Shown here one piece after another: positions 7,793 through 16,665 of a stretch of DNA of 34,858 nt. Position numbers and translations under genes: made by a program. The DNA is from an uncultured Clostridia bacterium (GTDB taxonomy: Bacteria; Bacillota; Clostridia; Oscillospirales; Ruminococcaceae), in the NCBI GenBank assembly GCA_946545645.1, contig CAMNNQ010000120.1, positions 1 to 34,858 on the forward strand. The letters are read 5' to 3'. The notes beneath the pieces were generated by a model. The model was not told the DNA's origin and did not search any database. It was given only the letters and a program-made list of their open reading frames with translations. Each line of letters starts with the position of its first letter. Within the stretch, counting starts at the first letter, position 1.

Positions 7793-7828
7793 GCGCGGCA
7801 AAGCTGCGCTTTGAAAGGCGGTAAATAA
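7792..7828 (+). promoter_or_regulatory. Hairpin and Shine-Dalgarno ahead of atpD
   Basis: Positions 7792-7799 (AGCGCGGC) pair with 7803-7810 (GCTGCGCT) with one G-U pair and a 3-nt loop. The Shine-Dalgarno AAAGGCGG (7814-7821) follows at once and lies 7 nt before the atpD ATG. The hairpin begins at the stop codon of the small upstream gene. It could protect a processed 5' end or keep the atpD start region open. The pairing is clear; the role is not. Confidence 0.45.
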
Positions 7829-9232
<1,404 letters not shown>

Positions 9233-9255
9233 CGATCATTTGAGGTGCAAGTAAG

Positions 9256-9660
9256 ATGACAGTATTCAGGCTTAAAATAATAACACCCGAAAAGGTGTTT
9301 TATGACGGCGAAGCTGTGCAGCTTATCGCAAAGACGGCTGCCGGAAATGTCGGCATACTCGCCGGACATACCCCCTATGTAGCCAATATCGTCCCCTCGC
9401 CCCTTCGTATCTCCGAGAACGGTACCGACTACCGCGTTGCCGCTGTCTCATCTGGAGTTGTCAAGGTGGAAGGGAACGAAGTTACTGTCGTTACCACCGC
9501 TGTCGAGTGGGCAGAGGATATCGACGTCGCCAGAGCAGAGCGCTCAAAGGAGCGGGCTGAACAGGAGCTTTCTGCCAGGACCGGCGATAAGGAATTCAGA
9601 CACGCAGAGCAGCGCCTCAAGCGTGCCCTTAACAGACTTACTGTTTCAGGAAAAAAATGA
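9256..9660 (+). CDS. atpC: F1Fo ATP synthase subunit epsilon
   Basis: The 134-residue protein has the N-terminal beta sandwich (FRLKIITPEKVFYDGEAV..., GILAGHTPYVANI). The C-terminal two-helix region is rich in Glu, Arg and Ala. It links the rotor to the c-ring and can inhibit ATP hydrolysis. It is the last gene of the operon, 23 bp after atpD with GAGGTG before the ATG, and is followed directly by an intrinsic terminator. Confidence 0.95.
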   Translation: MTVFRLKIITPEKVFYDGEAVQLIAKTAAGNVGILAGHTPYVANIVPSPLRISENGTDYRVAAVSSGVVKVEGNEVTVVTTAVEWAEDIDVARAERSKERAEQELSARTGDKEFRHAEQRLKRALNRLTVSGKK

Positions 9661-9666
9661 CAGATC

Positions 9667-9713
9667 AGCCAACGCCGTCCATATCCTGTGTGACGGCTTG
9701 GCTTTTGCTTTTT
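9667..9713 (+). terminator. Intrinsic terminator of the ATP synthase operon
   Basis: AGCCAACGCCGTC (9667-9679) pairs with GACGGCTTGGCT (9692-9703) with a single bulged C. A T-rich run containing TTTTGCTTTTT follows at once. It starts 6 bp after the atpC stop. Confidence 0.88.
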
Positions 9714-9800
9714 AGTATCCCGCAGCAAAGAATGTCCGGGCGGCTTCAGATCCTTTTTGTTTCTGACAGGCCGGAACGTGAGAAATGCCTGAAAGCTGTA

Positions 9801-9869
9801 TGATCCCGCACAGGCTGACTCAGAAGTGCGGATCAGCCGATGCAGCAGGCTGTCCTCATCTTATGCGGG
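9801..9869 (+). other. Structured non-coding segment ahead of the M50 protease gene
   Basis: A 10-bp stem with one bulge is formed by 9801-9811 and 9826-9835. Its 14-nt loop contains GGCTGA (9813-9818), complementary to TCAGCC (9833-9838). CCCGCA (9805-9810) is also complementary to TGCGGG (9864-9869). Several mutually exclusive pairings are therefore possible, as in regulatory leaders or pseudoknots. No T-tract follows, so this is not a terminator. I match it to no known riboswitch class. Confidence 0.35.
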
Positions 9870-9919
9870 AAAGTAATAAGCTTTATCCCTCCCGAGTATA
9901 ATTACCTTGGGTGAGAACG

Positions 9920-10468
9920 ATGTTTGAATGGAGCTTCAAAGGGGTAAAGATAAGATTCACATTTATGTTTTTTGCCGTGGTGGGGTTGGTCTCCGTCCTC
10001 GGTGCCGCATCCCGGCAGGTCTGTATGATCCTGCTGTGTTCGCTGATGCATGAATCCGGGCACATCCTAGCGATGTGCCTTTTCGGTATACTGCCTGAGT
10101 GCCTGACCTTCTATGCCGGAGGGATAAAGCTCTCCGGAGTAACACTGCGCTGTTCGGCAGGAAAGAGAGCGGTCATACTCTTAGCCGGATGTGCTGTCAA
10201 CCTGTCTTCGGCCTTTATAAGCATAATGCTGGGTGCCGGAGGGACATTCGCGGCGGTCAGTATCGCTCTCGGGCTTTTCAATCTGCTGCCCTTCCGCTAT
10301 TTTGACGGCGGCAGGCTTTACAGTGAGCTTACCGGAAAGGACCCGCCAGCCCTCCTGAGAGCCGCAGCCTTTCTGCCGCTCTGTGTTCTGGGGCTTGGCA
10401 CAGCTCTGCGGGGAGAATTGCCTGTTTCGTTTATAGCCGCAGCCGCTCTCATAGCGCTGGACGGATAA
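9920..10468 (+). CDS. Site-2 protease, M50 family (SpoIVFB-like)
   Basis: The 182-residue polytopic membrane protein is a zinc metalloprotease that cuts within membranes. The zinc motif H44-E45-S-G-H48 lies in one helix. The third ligand motif NLLPFRYFDGG (N121 to D129) lies in a later helix. Small M50 proteins of this form resemble SpoIVFB, which activates pro-sigma-K in spore formers; here the substrate is unknown. The ATG at 9920 has a weak GGGTGAG ahead. An in-frame GTG at 9911 is an alternative start. In many Clostridia such a protease lies just before the radical SAM/DUF2344 pair, as here. Confidence 0.85.
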   Translation: MFEWSFKGVKIRFTFMFFAVVGLVSVLGAASRQVCMILLCSLMHESGHILAMCLFGILPECLTFYAGGIKLSGVTLRCSAGKRAVILLAGCAVNLSSAFISIMLGAGGTFAAVSIALGLFNLLPFRYFDGGRLYSELTGKDPPALLRAAAFLPLCVLGLGTALRGELPVSFIAAAALIALDG

Positions 10469-10559
10469 GCCTGCGCTGTATGAGAGCCTGATGAATAATG
10501 CCCGGCCGGGATGTTTATTGCAGAAAATGATTTGCGCATTGATGTATGGGAGGTATAAA

Positions 10560-12407
10560 TTGGAAGAGATCAGAAAAAAAGTTGAGCAATTGCTGTTGAA
10601 GACTCAGAAGCCCGCACGCTATATCGGCGGGGAGCACGGCAGCGTCGTCAAGGATAAGAGCAAGGTCGATGTCCGGTTCGCTTTCTGCTTCCCGGATGTC
10701 TATGACGTCGGTATGTCTCATCTGGGGATGAAGATACTCTACGGCCTGAAAAACGCCGTTCCGAATTATTGGTGCGAAAGAGTTTTTATGCCCGAAAAGG
10801 ATTTTGAGGCGCTGATGCGCGAGAACAATATCCCCCTCTATGCTCTGGAAAGTCTCGACCCGATAAAGGATTTCGATTTTATCGGCTTCACCCTCCAGTA
10901 TGAGCTCTCCTTTACAAATGTTCTGGAGATGCTGGATCTGGCCGGGCTCCCTGTCTATGCCAGAGACAGAAAGGGACTGACCCCTATCGTAGTCGGCGGA
11001 GGCCCCTGTGTCTGCAACCCGGAGCCCATAGCTGCCTTTTTTGATCTCTTTATCCTCGGAGAGGGGGAGGAGGTCAATCTGGAGCTTATGCGGCTCTATG
11101 AGAAAATGAAGCCTTCAGCACCTACCAAGGAGGAATTCCTTCGGGAGGCGGCTAAGATCGAGGGCATCTATGTCCCGCAGTTCTATGATATCGCCTATAA
11201 CGAGGACGGGACAGTAGCCTCCATAACTCCCAATGTCCCCGAAGCGAAACCGAAGATCAGAAAGCGTGTCATCGCTGATTTTGACCACACCTATTACCCC
11301 GATACCTTTGTAGTCCCCTTTACAGGCATCGTACACGACAGGGTCGTGGTTGAGGTGCTGCGGGGCTGTATCAGAGGCTGCCGCTTCTGTCAGGCAGGTT
11401 TTATCTACCGCCCGTTCAGAGAAAAGGACATCAGCACCATCGCCTCCGAGACCAAGACCCTCTGCGAGCAGACAGGCTATGAAGAGGTCTCCCTTTCTTC
11501 GCTCTCCACCAGCGACCATACAAAAATAACCGAGCTGCTGACAACTCTTTCCGACTACACAGATAAGGAGAATATCAATCTCTCCCTGCCTTCGCTGCGC
11601 ATCGACACTATGAGCAAGGAGATAGTTGACCGTATCGCAGCGGTACGAAAGAGCGGCCTTACCTTCGCTCCCGAGGCCGGGACACAGCGCCTCAGGGATG
11701 TCATAAACAAAAACCTTACCGAAGATGAGATACTCCGCACCTGCCGGCTTGCCTTTGCAGAGGGCTATCAGACTGTCAAGCTCTACTTTATGCTCGGCCT
11801 CCCCGACGAGACCGACGAGGATGTTGAAGGCATCGCAGAGCTGGCTCAGAAGGTGGTGGAGCTATATTATCAGACCCCCAAAGAGCAGCGAGGGAAGAGC
11901 GTGCAGGTCTCCGTATCCTGCGCAACCTTTGTCCCCAAGCCCTTTACTCCCTTTGAATTCGAGCCTCAGGCGACTCCCGAGCAGATAAAGCATAAGCAGG
12001 GGCACCTGCTGGATTGTATCGGTTCCAAAAAAATCAAGATCAGCTACCACCAGCAGAATGTCTCTGTGCTGGAAGGTGTCCTTGCCAGAGGAGACAGGCG
12101 CCTGGCCGAAGCAATATACTGTGCCTGGCGTAAAGGCTGCACCCTTGATAGCTGGGATGAGCATTTCCGCTTCGATCTCTGGCAGGAGGCTTTCGCAGAG
12201 TGCGGTACCGACACAGCATTCTACGCCAACCGCCGTCGTTCCTATGAGGAGATCACTCCCTGGTCCCATCTCGATTACCTTGTTTCCCACGAATTTTTCG
12301 TCCGGGAGAACAAGAAAGCACACGAGGCAAAGACGACCCGTAATTGCGCAGAGGGCTGCTCCGGCTGCGGTATAAAGAAAGAATGCGGAGGTGTCTACTG
12401 TGGCTGA
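10560..12407 (+). CDS. Radical SAM protein, TIGR03960-type (B12-binding-like N-terminus)
   Basis: The 615-residue protein has an N-terminal Rossmann-like region (residues about 30-190, with VDVRFAFCFPDVYDVGMSHLG and VVGGGPC). The radical SAM core binds a 4Fe-4S cluster through C270-x3-C274-x2-C277 (RGCIRGCRFCQAGF). A cysteine-rich tail ends the protein. Family members are widespread with unknown substrate and are regularly paired with, or fused to, the DUF2344 protein that follows. The frame is open further upstream, but GGGAGG lies 6 bases before a TTG at 10560 (MEEIRKKVEQLL), just ahead of the conserved KPARYIGGE. That start is chosen. Its stop overlaps the next gene. Confidence 0.85.
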   Translation: MEEIRKKVEQLLLKTQKPARYIGGEHGSVVKDKSKVDVRFAFCFPDVYDVGMSHLGMKILYGLKNAVPNYWCERVFMPEKDFEALMRENNIPLYALESLDPIKDFDFIGFTLQYELSFTNVLEMLDLAGLPVYARDRKGLTPIVVGGGPCVCNPEPIAAFFDLFILGEGEEVNLELMRLYEKMKPSAPTKEEFLREAAKIEGIYVPQFYDIAYNEDGTVASITPNVPEAKPKIRKRVIADFDHTYYPDTFVVPFTGIVHDRVVVEVLRGCIRGCRFCQAGFIYRPFREKDISTIASETKTLCEQTGYEEVSLSSLSTSDHTKITELLTTLSDYTDKENINLSLPSLRIDTMSKEIVDRIAAVRKSGLTFAPEAGTQRLRDVINKNLTEDEILRTCRLAFAEGYQTVKLYFMLGLPDETDEDVEGIAELAQKVVELYYQTPKEQRGKSVQVSVSCATFVPKPFTPFEFEPQATPEQIKHKQGHLLDCIGSKKIKISYHQQNVSVLEGVLARGDRRLAEAIYCAWRKGCTLDSWDEHFRFDLWQEAFAECGTDTAFYANRRRSYEEITPWSHLDYLVSHEFFVRENKKAHEAKTTRNCAEGCSGCGIKKECGGVYCG

Positions 12408-13107
12408 GATGCTCCAACCGAAAAATCAGAACCTCCGGCTTACTAAATACGAGTACCGGCTGGTGTTCTCCAAGGAGGGCAGAGCCCGCTATATCTCCCA
12501 TCTCGATCTGCTGCGAACTTTTCAGAGAGTGTTTAAAAGAGCAGGCATCCCTCTCTGGTATACCCAGGGCTTCAATCCGCACGCCTATATGATGTTCCCG
12601 CTGGCTCTGTCGCTCGGCACTGATTCCCGGGTCGAGATTCTGGATATAGCTCTCACCGAAAAGCTGCCCTTCGACGAGGTGAGAGACAGGGTCAACAGGG
12701 AAATGCCCGAGGGGATGTCTATAATCTCGGCAGGGGAGCCGGTGATGAAGCATACCGAGATCGCCTTTGCCGAGTATGAGATACGCTTCTGTATGACCGG
12801 GATGACCGGAAGCGAGACCGAAGAGAGCTTCCTGCGATTCGGAGAACAGGAAAAGATCGAGGTCGAGAAGCGTACCAAAAAGCGGGGGATAAACCTGGTG
12901 GATATTAGGCCGCATATCAATATCCTCGGGACAGACCGCTGCGAGGGGCTGGCTGTGATCTCGCTGAGGCTCCCGGCAGGAACGGAGTTCAATCTCAATA
13001 CAAATGTCGTTATCGAGGCCTTCGAGAGCTTCTGTGGGAGCAAGGTGGATCTTATATATACAAAACGCACAAAGATACTTACTAAAGATCTGGAAAATTT
13101 TATATGA
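12400..13107 (+). CDS. DUF2344 / TIGR03936 radical-SAM-linked protein
   Basis: The 235-residue soluble protein has the family signature near the N-terminus: YRLVFSKEGRARYISHLDLLRTFQRVFKRAG and then YTQGFNPHAYMMFPLALSLG. Its function is unknown. It almost always accompanies the TIGR03960 radical SAM protein and is thought to act with it, perhaps in RNA modification. The GTG at 12400 has GGAGG 8 bases ahead and overlaps the upstream coding end by 8 bp, so translation is coupled. A GTG at 12391 and an ATG at 12409 are weaker alternatives. Confidence 0.85.
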   Translation: MAEMLQPKNQNLRLTKYEYRLVFSKEGRARYISHLDLLRTFQRVFKRAGIPLWYTQGFNPHAYMMFPLALSLGTDSRVEILDIALTEKLPFDEVRDRVNREMPEGMSIISAGEPVMKHTEIAFAEYEIRFCMTGMTGSETEESFLRFGEQEKIEVEKRTKKRGINLVDIRPHINILGTDRCEGLAVISLRLPAGTEFNLNTNVVIEAFESFCGSKVDLIYTKRTKILTKDLENFI

Positions 13108-13114
13108 CCCGGGC

Positions 13115-13143
13115 TTGAAATCAAGACGGAGATATGGTATAAT
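13115..13143 (+). promoter_or_regulatory. Promoter of rplS
   Basis: TTGAAA (13115-13120), a 17-bp spacer and TATAAT (13138-13143), with TG one base before the -10 box. The transcript would begin near 13150, leaving a leader of about 150 nt. Confidence 0.8.
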
Positions 13144-13149
13144 ATTTAA

Positions 13150-13291
13150 GCATTTGAATATCCGTCGGTTCCGGCCGACGAGAGTTAATGCCAAGGCCCG
13201 CCCGGCGGGACGACATTAAAGCGGACAGTCCTCTGGCTTTGCGTGAGCGCGGCTCCCGCTATAAAGTGTATGAACGTCTGAAAACAAACAG
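13150..13291 (+). ncRNA. Structured 5' leader of rplS, candidate L19 autoregulatory leader
   Basis: The leader has several hairpins. CGTCGG (13163-13168) pairs with CCGACG (13175-13180). TTAATG (13185-13190) pairs with a downstream CATTAA and encloses a GC-rich CCCGCC/GGCGGG stem. AGCGG near 13220 pairs with CCGCT near 13256-13260. A structured L19 leader is known in Firmicutes as a ribosomal-protein control element. Whether this leader belongs to that class is inference and needs a covariance search. Confidence 0.5.
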
Positions 13292-13303
13292 GAGGTATTT
13301 AAA

Positions 13304-13648
13304 GTGGACGCTTTAAAACTGATCGCACAGTCAAGCATGAAAGAAAATGCACCGGAGCTCAGCATCGGTGACACCGTCAAGGTCCATGTAAGGATCGCTG
13401 AAGGCGACAAGTCGAGGATCCAGATCTTCGAGGGTACTGTTATCGCCAAGAAGCACGGCGGCATCAACGAGACATTCACCGTTCGCCGCGTTGCACACGG
13501 CTGCGGTATCGAGAGAGTATTCCCCGTTCATTCTCCCGTAGTGGAGAAGGTCGAGGTAGTACGTTCCGGTAAGGTCCGCCGCGCTAAGCTGTACTATCTG
13601 CGCAAGAGAGTCGGCAAGGCTGCTAAGATCAAGGAAATGCTCAAGTAA
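13304..13648 (+). CDS. rplS: 50S ribosomal protein L19
   Basis: The 114-residue protein carries the L19 core: [49 protein letters not shown] in the variant form [11 protein letters not shown], and [11 protein letters not shown]. It binds 23S rRNA at the subunit interface. The start is a GTG preceded by AGGAGG, and the length is normal. It has its own promoter, leader and terminator, although lepB and rbgA follow in the same direction with a new promoter. Confidence 0.98.
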   Translation: MDALKLIAQSSMKENAPELSIGDTVKVHVRIAEGDKSRIQIFEGTVIAKKHGGINETFTVRRVAHGCGIERVFPVHSPVVEKVEVVRSGKVRRAKLYYLRKRVGKAAKIKEMLK

Positions 13649-13658
13649 TCGGCTCATT

Positions 13659-13687
13659 AAAGGCATCGCTCAGGCGGTGCCTTTTTT
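13659..13687 (+). terminator. Intrinsic terminator after rplS
   Basis: GGCATCGC pairs with GCGGTGCC (one G-U) around a TCAG loop, and TTTTTT follows. It lies 11 bp after the rplS stop. Confidence 0.9.
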
Positions 13688-13748
13688 GCTGCCTGTCAGC
13701 CTGCACAAAAAATTAACAGGTCTTTTGGCGATTTTTCTTTCTAAGGGC

Positions 13749-13777
13749 TTGAAATCGGCGCCGCGATTTGTTATAAT
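13749..13777 (+). promoter_or_regulatory. Promoter of the lepB-rbgA-rnhB-yraN operon
   Basis: TTGAAA (13749-13754), 17-bp spacer, TATAAT (13772-13777), with TGT before the -10 box. Transcription would start near 13784, about 34 nt before lepB. Confidence 0.8.
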
Positions 13778-13817
13778 GATAAAGTATAGATTTTATTTGA
13801 TCTGTGAGGCGATAACT

Positions 13818-14417
13818 ATGAGTGAAGAAAATAAGGTAATTGCTCTTGAAGAAGAAGCGGATGACGACTATAACCTCGTCGATGATCTGCTGGATTGGGT
13901 CGAGGCCTTTGTAGTCGCGATCTTTGTAGTTATACTTGTGTTCATATTCTTCCTGCGTGTGGTCGAGGTCTCCGGGCCTTCGATGAATTCGACCCTCTCG
14001 GATAAGGACAGAGTCATCGTTACACATCTGAACTATACTCCCGAGAGAGGAGATATAGTCGTCTTTAATTCCAAGGGGCTCAATAAGTGCCTGATAAAAA
14101 GATGCATCGGCATAGCCGGGGATACCGTAGTCGTCAATTATAACGACGATACCGTTACCGTCAACGGCGAAAAGGTAGATCAGAGCTATATCAACGAGAA
14201 GGATATGAAAGTCCTTTCCTTCAACGATAAGTACTGCATCGAGAGCGGTGTCTATTCCTATACGGTCCCTGAGGGGACTATCTTCGCTATGGGCGATAAC
14301 CGCAACCATTCCGCAGACAGCCGCGATTCCAGAGTAGGCTTCGTTCCGCTGGACGATATACTTGGAAAGGCTGTGTTCAGATTCCTGCCGTTCAGCGGCT
14401 GGGGCTTCCTGAAGTAA
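13818..14417 (+). CDS. lepB: Signal peptidase I
   Basis: The 199-residue membrane-anchored protease removes signal peptides from secreted proteins. An acidic N-terminal tail precedes one transmembrane helix (residues about 31-46). The catalytic serine S55 is in SGPSM, the general-base lysine K94 is in [10 protein letters not shown], and the conserved [12 protein letters not shown] box is present. The ATG at 13818 has GAGG ahead. The frame extends upstream through the rplS terminator, which is not coding. rbgA follows 10 bp later. Confidence 0.95.
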   Translation: MSEENKVIALEEEADDDYNLVDDLLDWVEAFVVAIFVVILVFIFFLRVVEVSGPSMNSTLSDKDRVIVTHLNYTPERGDIVVFNSKGLNKCLIKRCIGIAGDTVVVNYNDDTVTVNGEKVDQSYINEKDMKVLSFNDKYCIESGVYSYTVPEGTIFAMGDNRNHSADSRDSRVGFVPLDDILGKAVFRFLPFSGWGFLK

Positions 14418-14427
14418 GAGTGATATT

Positions 14428-15333
14428 ATGAGTGACAATTCAGCTAATATTCAATGGTTCCCCGGGCATATGGCCAAGACCCGGAGAATAATGCAGTCCA
14501 ACCTCAAACTGGTGGATGCTGTCGTCGAGATAACAGATGCCCGTATCCCATATTCCAGCCGTAACCCGGAAATGGACAGGCTGGTGGGCTCAAAGCCCAG
14601 GCTCCTGCTGTTGAATAAAGCCGATTCCGCCGATGAAACAGTTACTTCTATGTGGCTGGATTGGTATAAAAGACAGGGCATCACCGCTATCGCCACTGAT
14701 TGCCGCAGCGGAAAGAATGTCGGCAGATTCCAGGCCGCTCTCAAAGAGCTGCTGAAAGATAAGATCTCCCAGTGGGAGGCACACGGTATGACCGGCAGGC
14801 CGATAAGGCTCATGATCGTCGGGATACCCAATGTCGGGAAGAGCTCTTTCATCAACCGCCTTGCCGGCTCAAAACGGGCAAGGGTGGAGGACAGGCCGGG
14901 TGTTACCAGAGGCAAGCAGTGGGTCTCGCTGGAGGGCGATATGGAGCTGCTGGATATGCCGGGTGTCCTCTGGCCTAAGTTTGAAGATAAAAGAGTCGGA
15001 GAGATGCTGGCTTTTACCGGCGCCGTCAAGGACGATATTATGGATATGGAGTATCTCGCCTGCCGTTTCCTCGAGCTTATGAATGCAGAGTATCCACAGC
15101 TCATAACCGAGCGCTACGGCATTGTTACCGATGATATCCCCGAAAACGACGAGGATTCCATCGGCTGCGTACAGGGCTTTGAGATACTGGAGCGTATCGG
15201 AAGGAAACGCGGGTTCCTGATATCAGGCGGCGAGATCAATACTGAGCGCACAGCTATAACCGTTTTGGATGAGTTCCGCAGCGGAAAAATAGGACGGCTC
15301 TCTCTGGAGAAGCCGGGAGATATCAAGAGGTGA
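14428..15333 (+). CDS. rbgA: Ribosome biogenesis GTPase A
   Basis: The 301-residue GTPase (YlqF) acts in late 50S subunit assembly. It starts with the signature [11 protein letters not shown] and shows the circularly permuted G-motif order: G4 LLNKAD first, then G1 GIPNVGKSS, the threonine switch region RPGVTRGKQ, and G3 DMPG. A C-terminal domain follows. The position between lepB and rnhB is the standard Firmicutes arrangement. The next gene starts 4 bp after its stop. Confidence 0.96.
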   Translation: MSDNSANIQWFPGHMAKTRRIMQSNLKLVDAVVEITDARIPYSSRNPEMDRLVGSKPRLLLLNKADSADETVTSMWLDWYKRQGITAIATDCRSGKNVGRFQAALKELLKDKISQWEAHGMTGRPIRLMIVGIPNVGKSSFINRLAGSKRARVEDRPGVTRGKQWVSLEGDMELLDMPGVLWPKFEDKRVGEMLAFTGAVKDDIMDMEYLACRFLELMNAEYPQLITERYGIVTDDIPENDEDSIGCVQGFEILERIGRKRGFLISGGEINTERTAITVLDEFRSGKIGRLSLEKPGDIKR

Positions 15334-15337
15334 GTCT

Positions 15338-15649
15338 ATGCAGACCATCATCATCAAACTCGATTCCCGTAAGCTGGAAAACCCGGATCTCGATATCATA
15401 TACCTCCTGCCGGTCAGAGCAGAGGAGTATACCGATAACGCCGTCTCAGATAACGGCTACGATTATCTGAACGACGATGTCATCGCCGTGTGGCTGGAGA
15501 CTGCCGATGCCGGGAACAACGCCGCAAAGGTCATAGAGCTCCTGAAGACAGAACGCTTTGCGGACAACGATCTCTCGCTTTCCGCCGAGGTCTATATCTC
15601 GGAGGAGGATTGCGCGGGGATAGATAATTGCGAAAGGGTATATCCGTAA
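15338..15649 (+). CDS. Uncharacterised acidic protein (103 aa)
   Basis: I do not recognise a family. The protein is soluble and strongly acidic, with an apparent alternation of strands and helices: IIIKLD, DIIYLLPV, DVIAVWLETAD, then an NNAAKVIELLKTE helix and LSAEVYIS. No signal peptide, membrane helix or clear catalytic motif is visible. AGAGGTGAG precedes the ATG. Spacing of 4 bp on each side to rbgA and rnhB shows it belongs to this operon. The DNGYDYL segment would be a useful search seed. A role linked to ribosome assembly or RNase HII is a guess from position only. Confidence 0.75.
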   Translation: MQTIIIKLDSRKLENPDLDIIYLLPVRAEEYTDNAVSDNGYDYLNDDVIAVWLETADAGNNAAKVIELLKTERFADNDLSLSAEVYISEEDCAGIDNCERVYP

Positions 15650-15652
15650 ACT

Positions 15653-16270
15653 ATGACATTATTTGAATTTGACAACGCTTACCGCGATAAATACAAGCTC
15701 GTCTGCGGCTGCGATGAGGCCGGGAGAGGCCCTCTGGCCGGAGATGTCTATGCTGCGGCTGTAGTATTCCCAGACGGAGTCCTCATCGAAGGGATAAACG
15801 ACAGCAAAAAGCTCTCCGAAAAAAAACGAGAGCAGCTTTTCGACGAGATAAAGGAGAAAGCCCTCTATTGGTCGATCAAGACCTGCTCTGTGGCGGAGAT
15901 CGAGCAGTATAATATTCTCAACTGCGCTATGCTGGCGATGAAAAGGGCTGTGGAGGATCTTCCGGAAAAGCCGGATATCTGCCTGATAGACGGCAACAAG
16001 ACCCCGGAGCTGGACACAGAGACCAGGGCTGTCATCGGAGGAGATGCAAAGTCTCAGGCGATAGCTGCCGCTTCTATACTGGCTAAGGTCGCCAGAGACA
16101 GATATATGCTGGAGCTGGCGGAAAAATATCCGGAATGGCAGTTCGGGAAGCATAAGGGCTACGGCACCAAGCTGCATTACGAAATGCTGGATAAATACGG
16201 CGAGAGCCCGGTGCACAGACCCAGCTTTCTGACAAAATACTACGCCAGGAAGGCAAAGCAGGATGAATAA
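15653..16270 (+). CDS. rnhB: Ribonuclease HII
   Basis: The 205-residue enzyme cuts RNA in RNA-DNA hybrids and single ribonucleotides in DNA. The signature CGCDEAGRGPLAG contains the metal-binding D21 and E22. The other conserved parts are the LIDGN motif and the AIAAASILAKVARD helix. KHKGYGTKLH is also typical. The ATG lies 3 bp after the preceding stop. The C-terminus overlaps yraN by 8 bp. Confidence 0.97.
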   Translation: MTLFEFDNAYRDKYKLVCGCDEAGRGPLAGDVYAAAVVFPDGVLIEGINDSKKLSEKKREQLFDEIKEKALYWSIKTCSVAEIEQYNILNCAMLAMKRAVEDLPEKPDICLIDGNKTPELDTETRAVIGGDAKSQAIAAASILAKVARDRYMLELAEKYPEWQFGKHKGYGTKLHYEMLDKYGESPVHRPSFLTKYYARKAKQDE

Positions 16271-16625
16271 GCGCGAAGCCGGAAATGCAGGGGAGTCCGC
16301 AGTCTGCGAATTCCTTGCGAAAAACGGCTATGAGATATTGGAGAGGAACTATACCGTAAGAGGCGGGGAGCTGGATATAATCGCTGAGAAAAACGGTACC
16401 ATAGTCTTCGTCGAGGTCAAGCTCCGTAAGGAGGGCGCCGCCGTCTCCGGTGAGGAGGCTGTCGGTCCGGCCAAGAAAAAGCATCTGATCCTCGCCGCAG
16501 AAAAATATCTTCAGACCCTCCCCGAGCCGAGAAACGCACGCTTCGATGTCGCCTGCGTTGAGAAAAAAACGCAGGGCGGTTTCAGGCTGAAATACTATGT
16601 CTCGGCATTCGATGCAAGTAAATGA
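16263..16625 (+). CDS. yraN: YraN family protein (UPF0102), predicted endonuclease-like fold
   Basis: The 120-residue protein has the family pattern GNAGESAVCEFLAKNGYEILERNYTVRGGELDIIA followed by FVEVKLR. The Glu-Asp...Glu-x-Lys arrangement fits a PD-(D/E)XK nuclease fold. Its activity is unproven in most species. It overlaps rnhB by 8 bp, and the rnhB-yraN pair is common in bacteria. Confidence 0.92.
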   Translation: MNKREAGNAGESAVCEFLAKNGYEILERNYTVRGGELDIIAEKNGTIVFVEVKLRKEGAAVSGEEAVGPAKKKHLILAAEKYLQTLPEPRNARFDVACVEKKTQGGFRLKYYVSAFDASK

Positions 16626-16665
16626 GCGGCTGTGCCGCATTTATATCAGGAAAGGTGAAATGGAT

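Noticed and set aside
9785-9901. A 38-codon ORF (MPESCMIPHRL...) between atpC and the site-2 protease gene.
   Set aside because: It has no good Shine-Dalgarno and coincides with the self-complementary segment, so RNA structure explains the region better.
9897-9902. TATAAT close to the site-2 protease start as a promoter.
   Set aside because: No -35 box lies at 16-18 bp and no TG extension is present; the transcript would be almost leaderless.
13677-13817. An N-terminal extension of signal peptidase from 13677.
   Set aside because: It would cover the rplS terminator and the lepB promoter.
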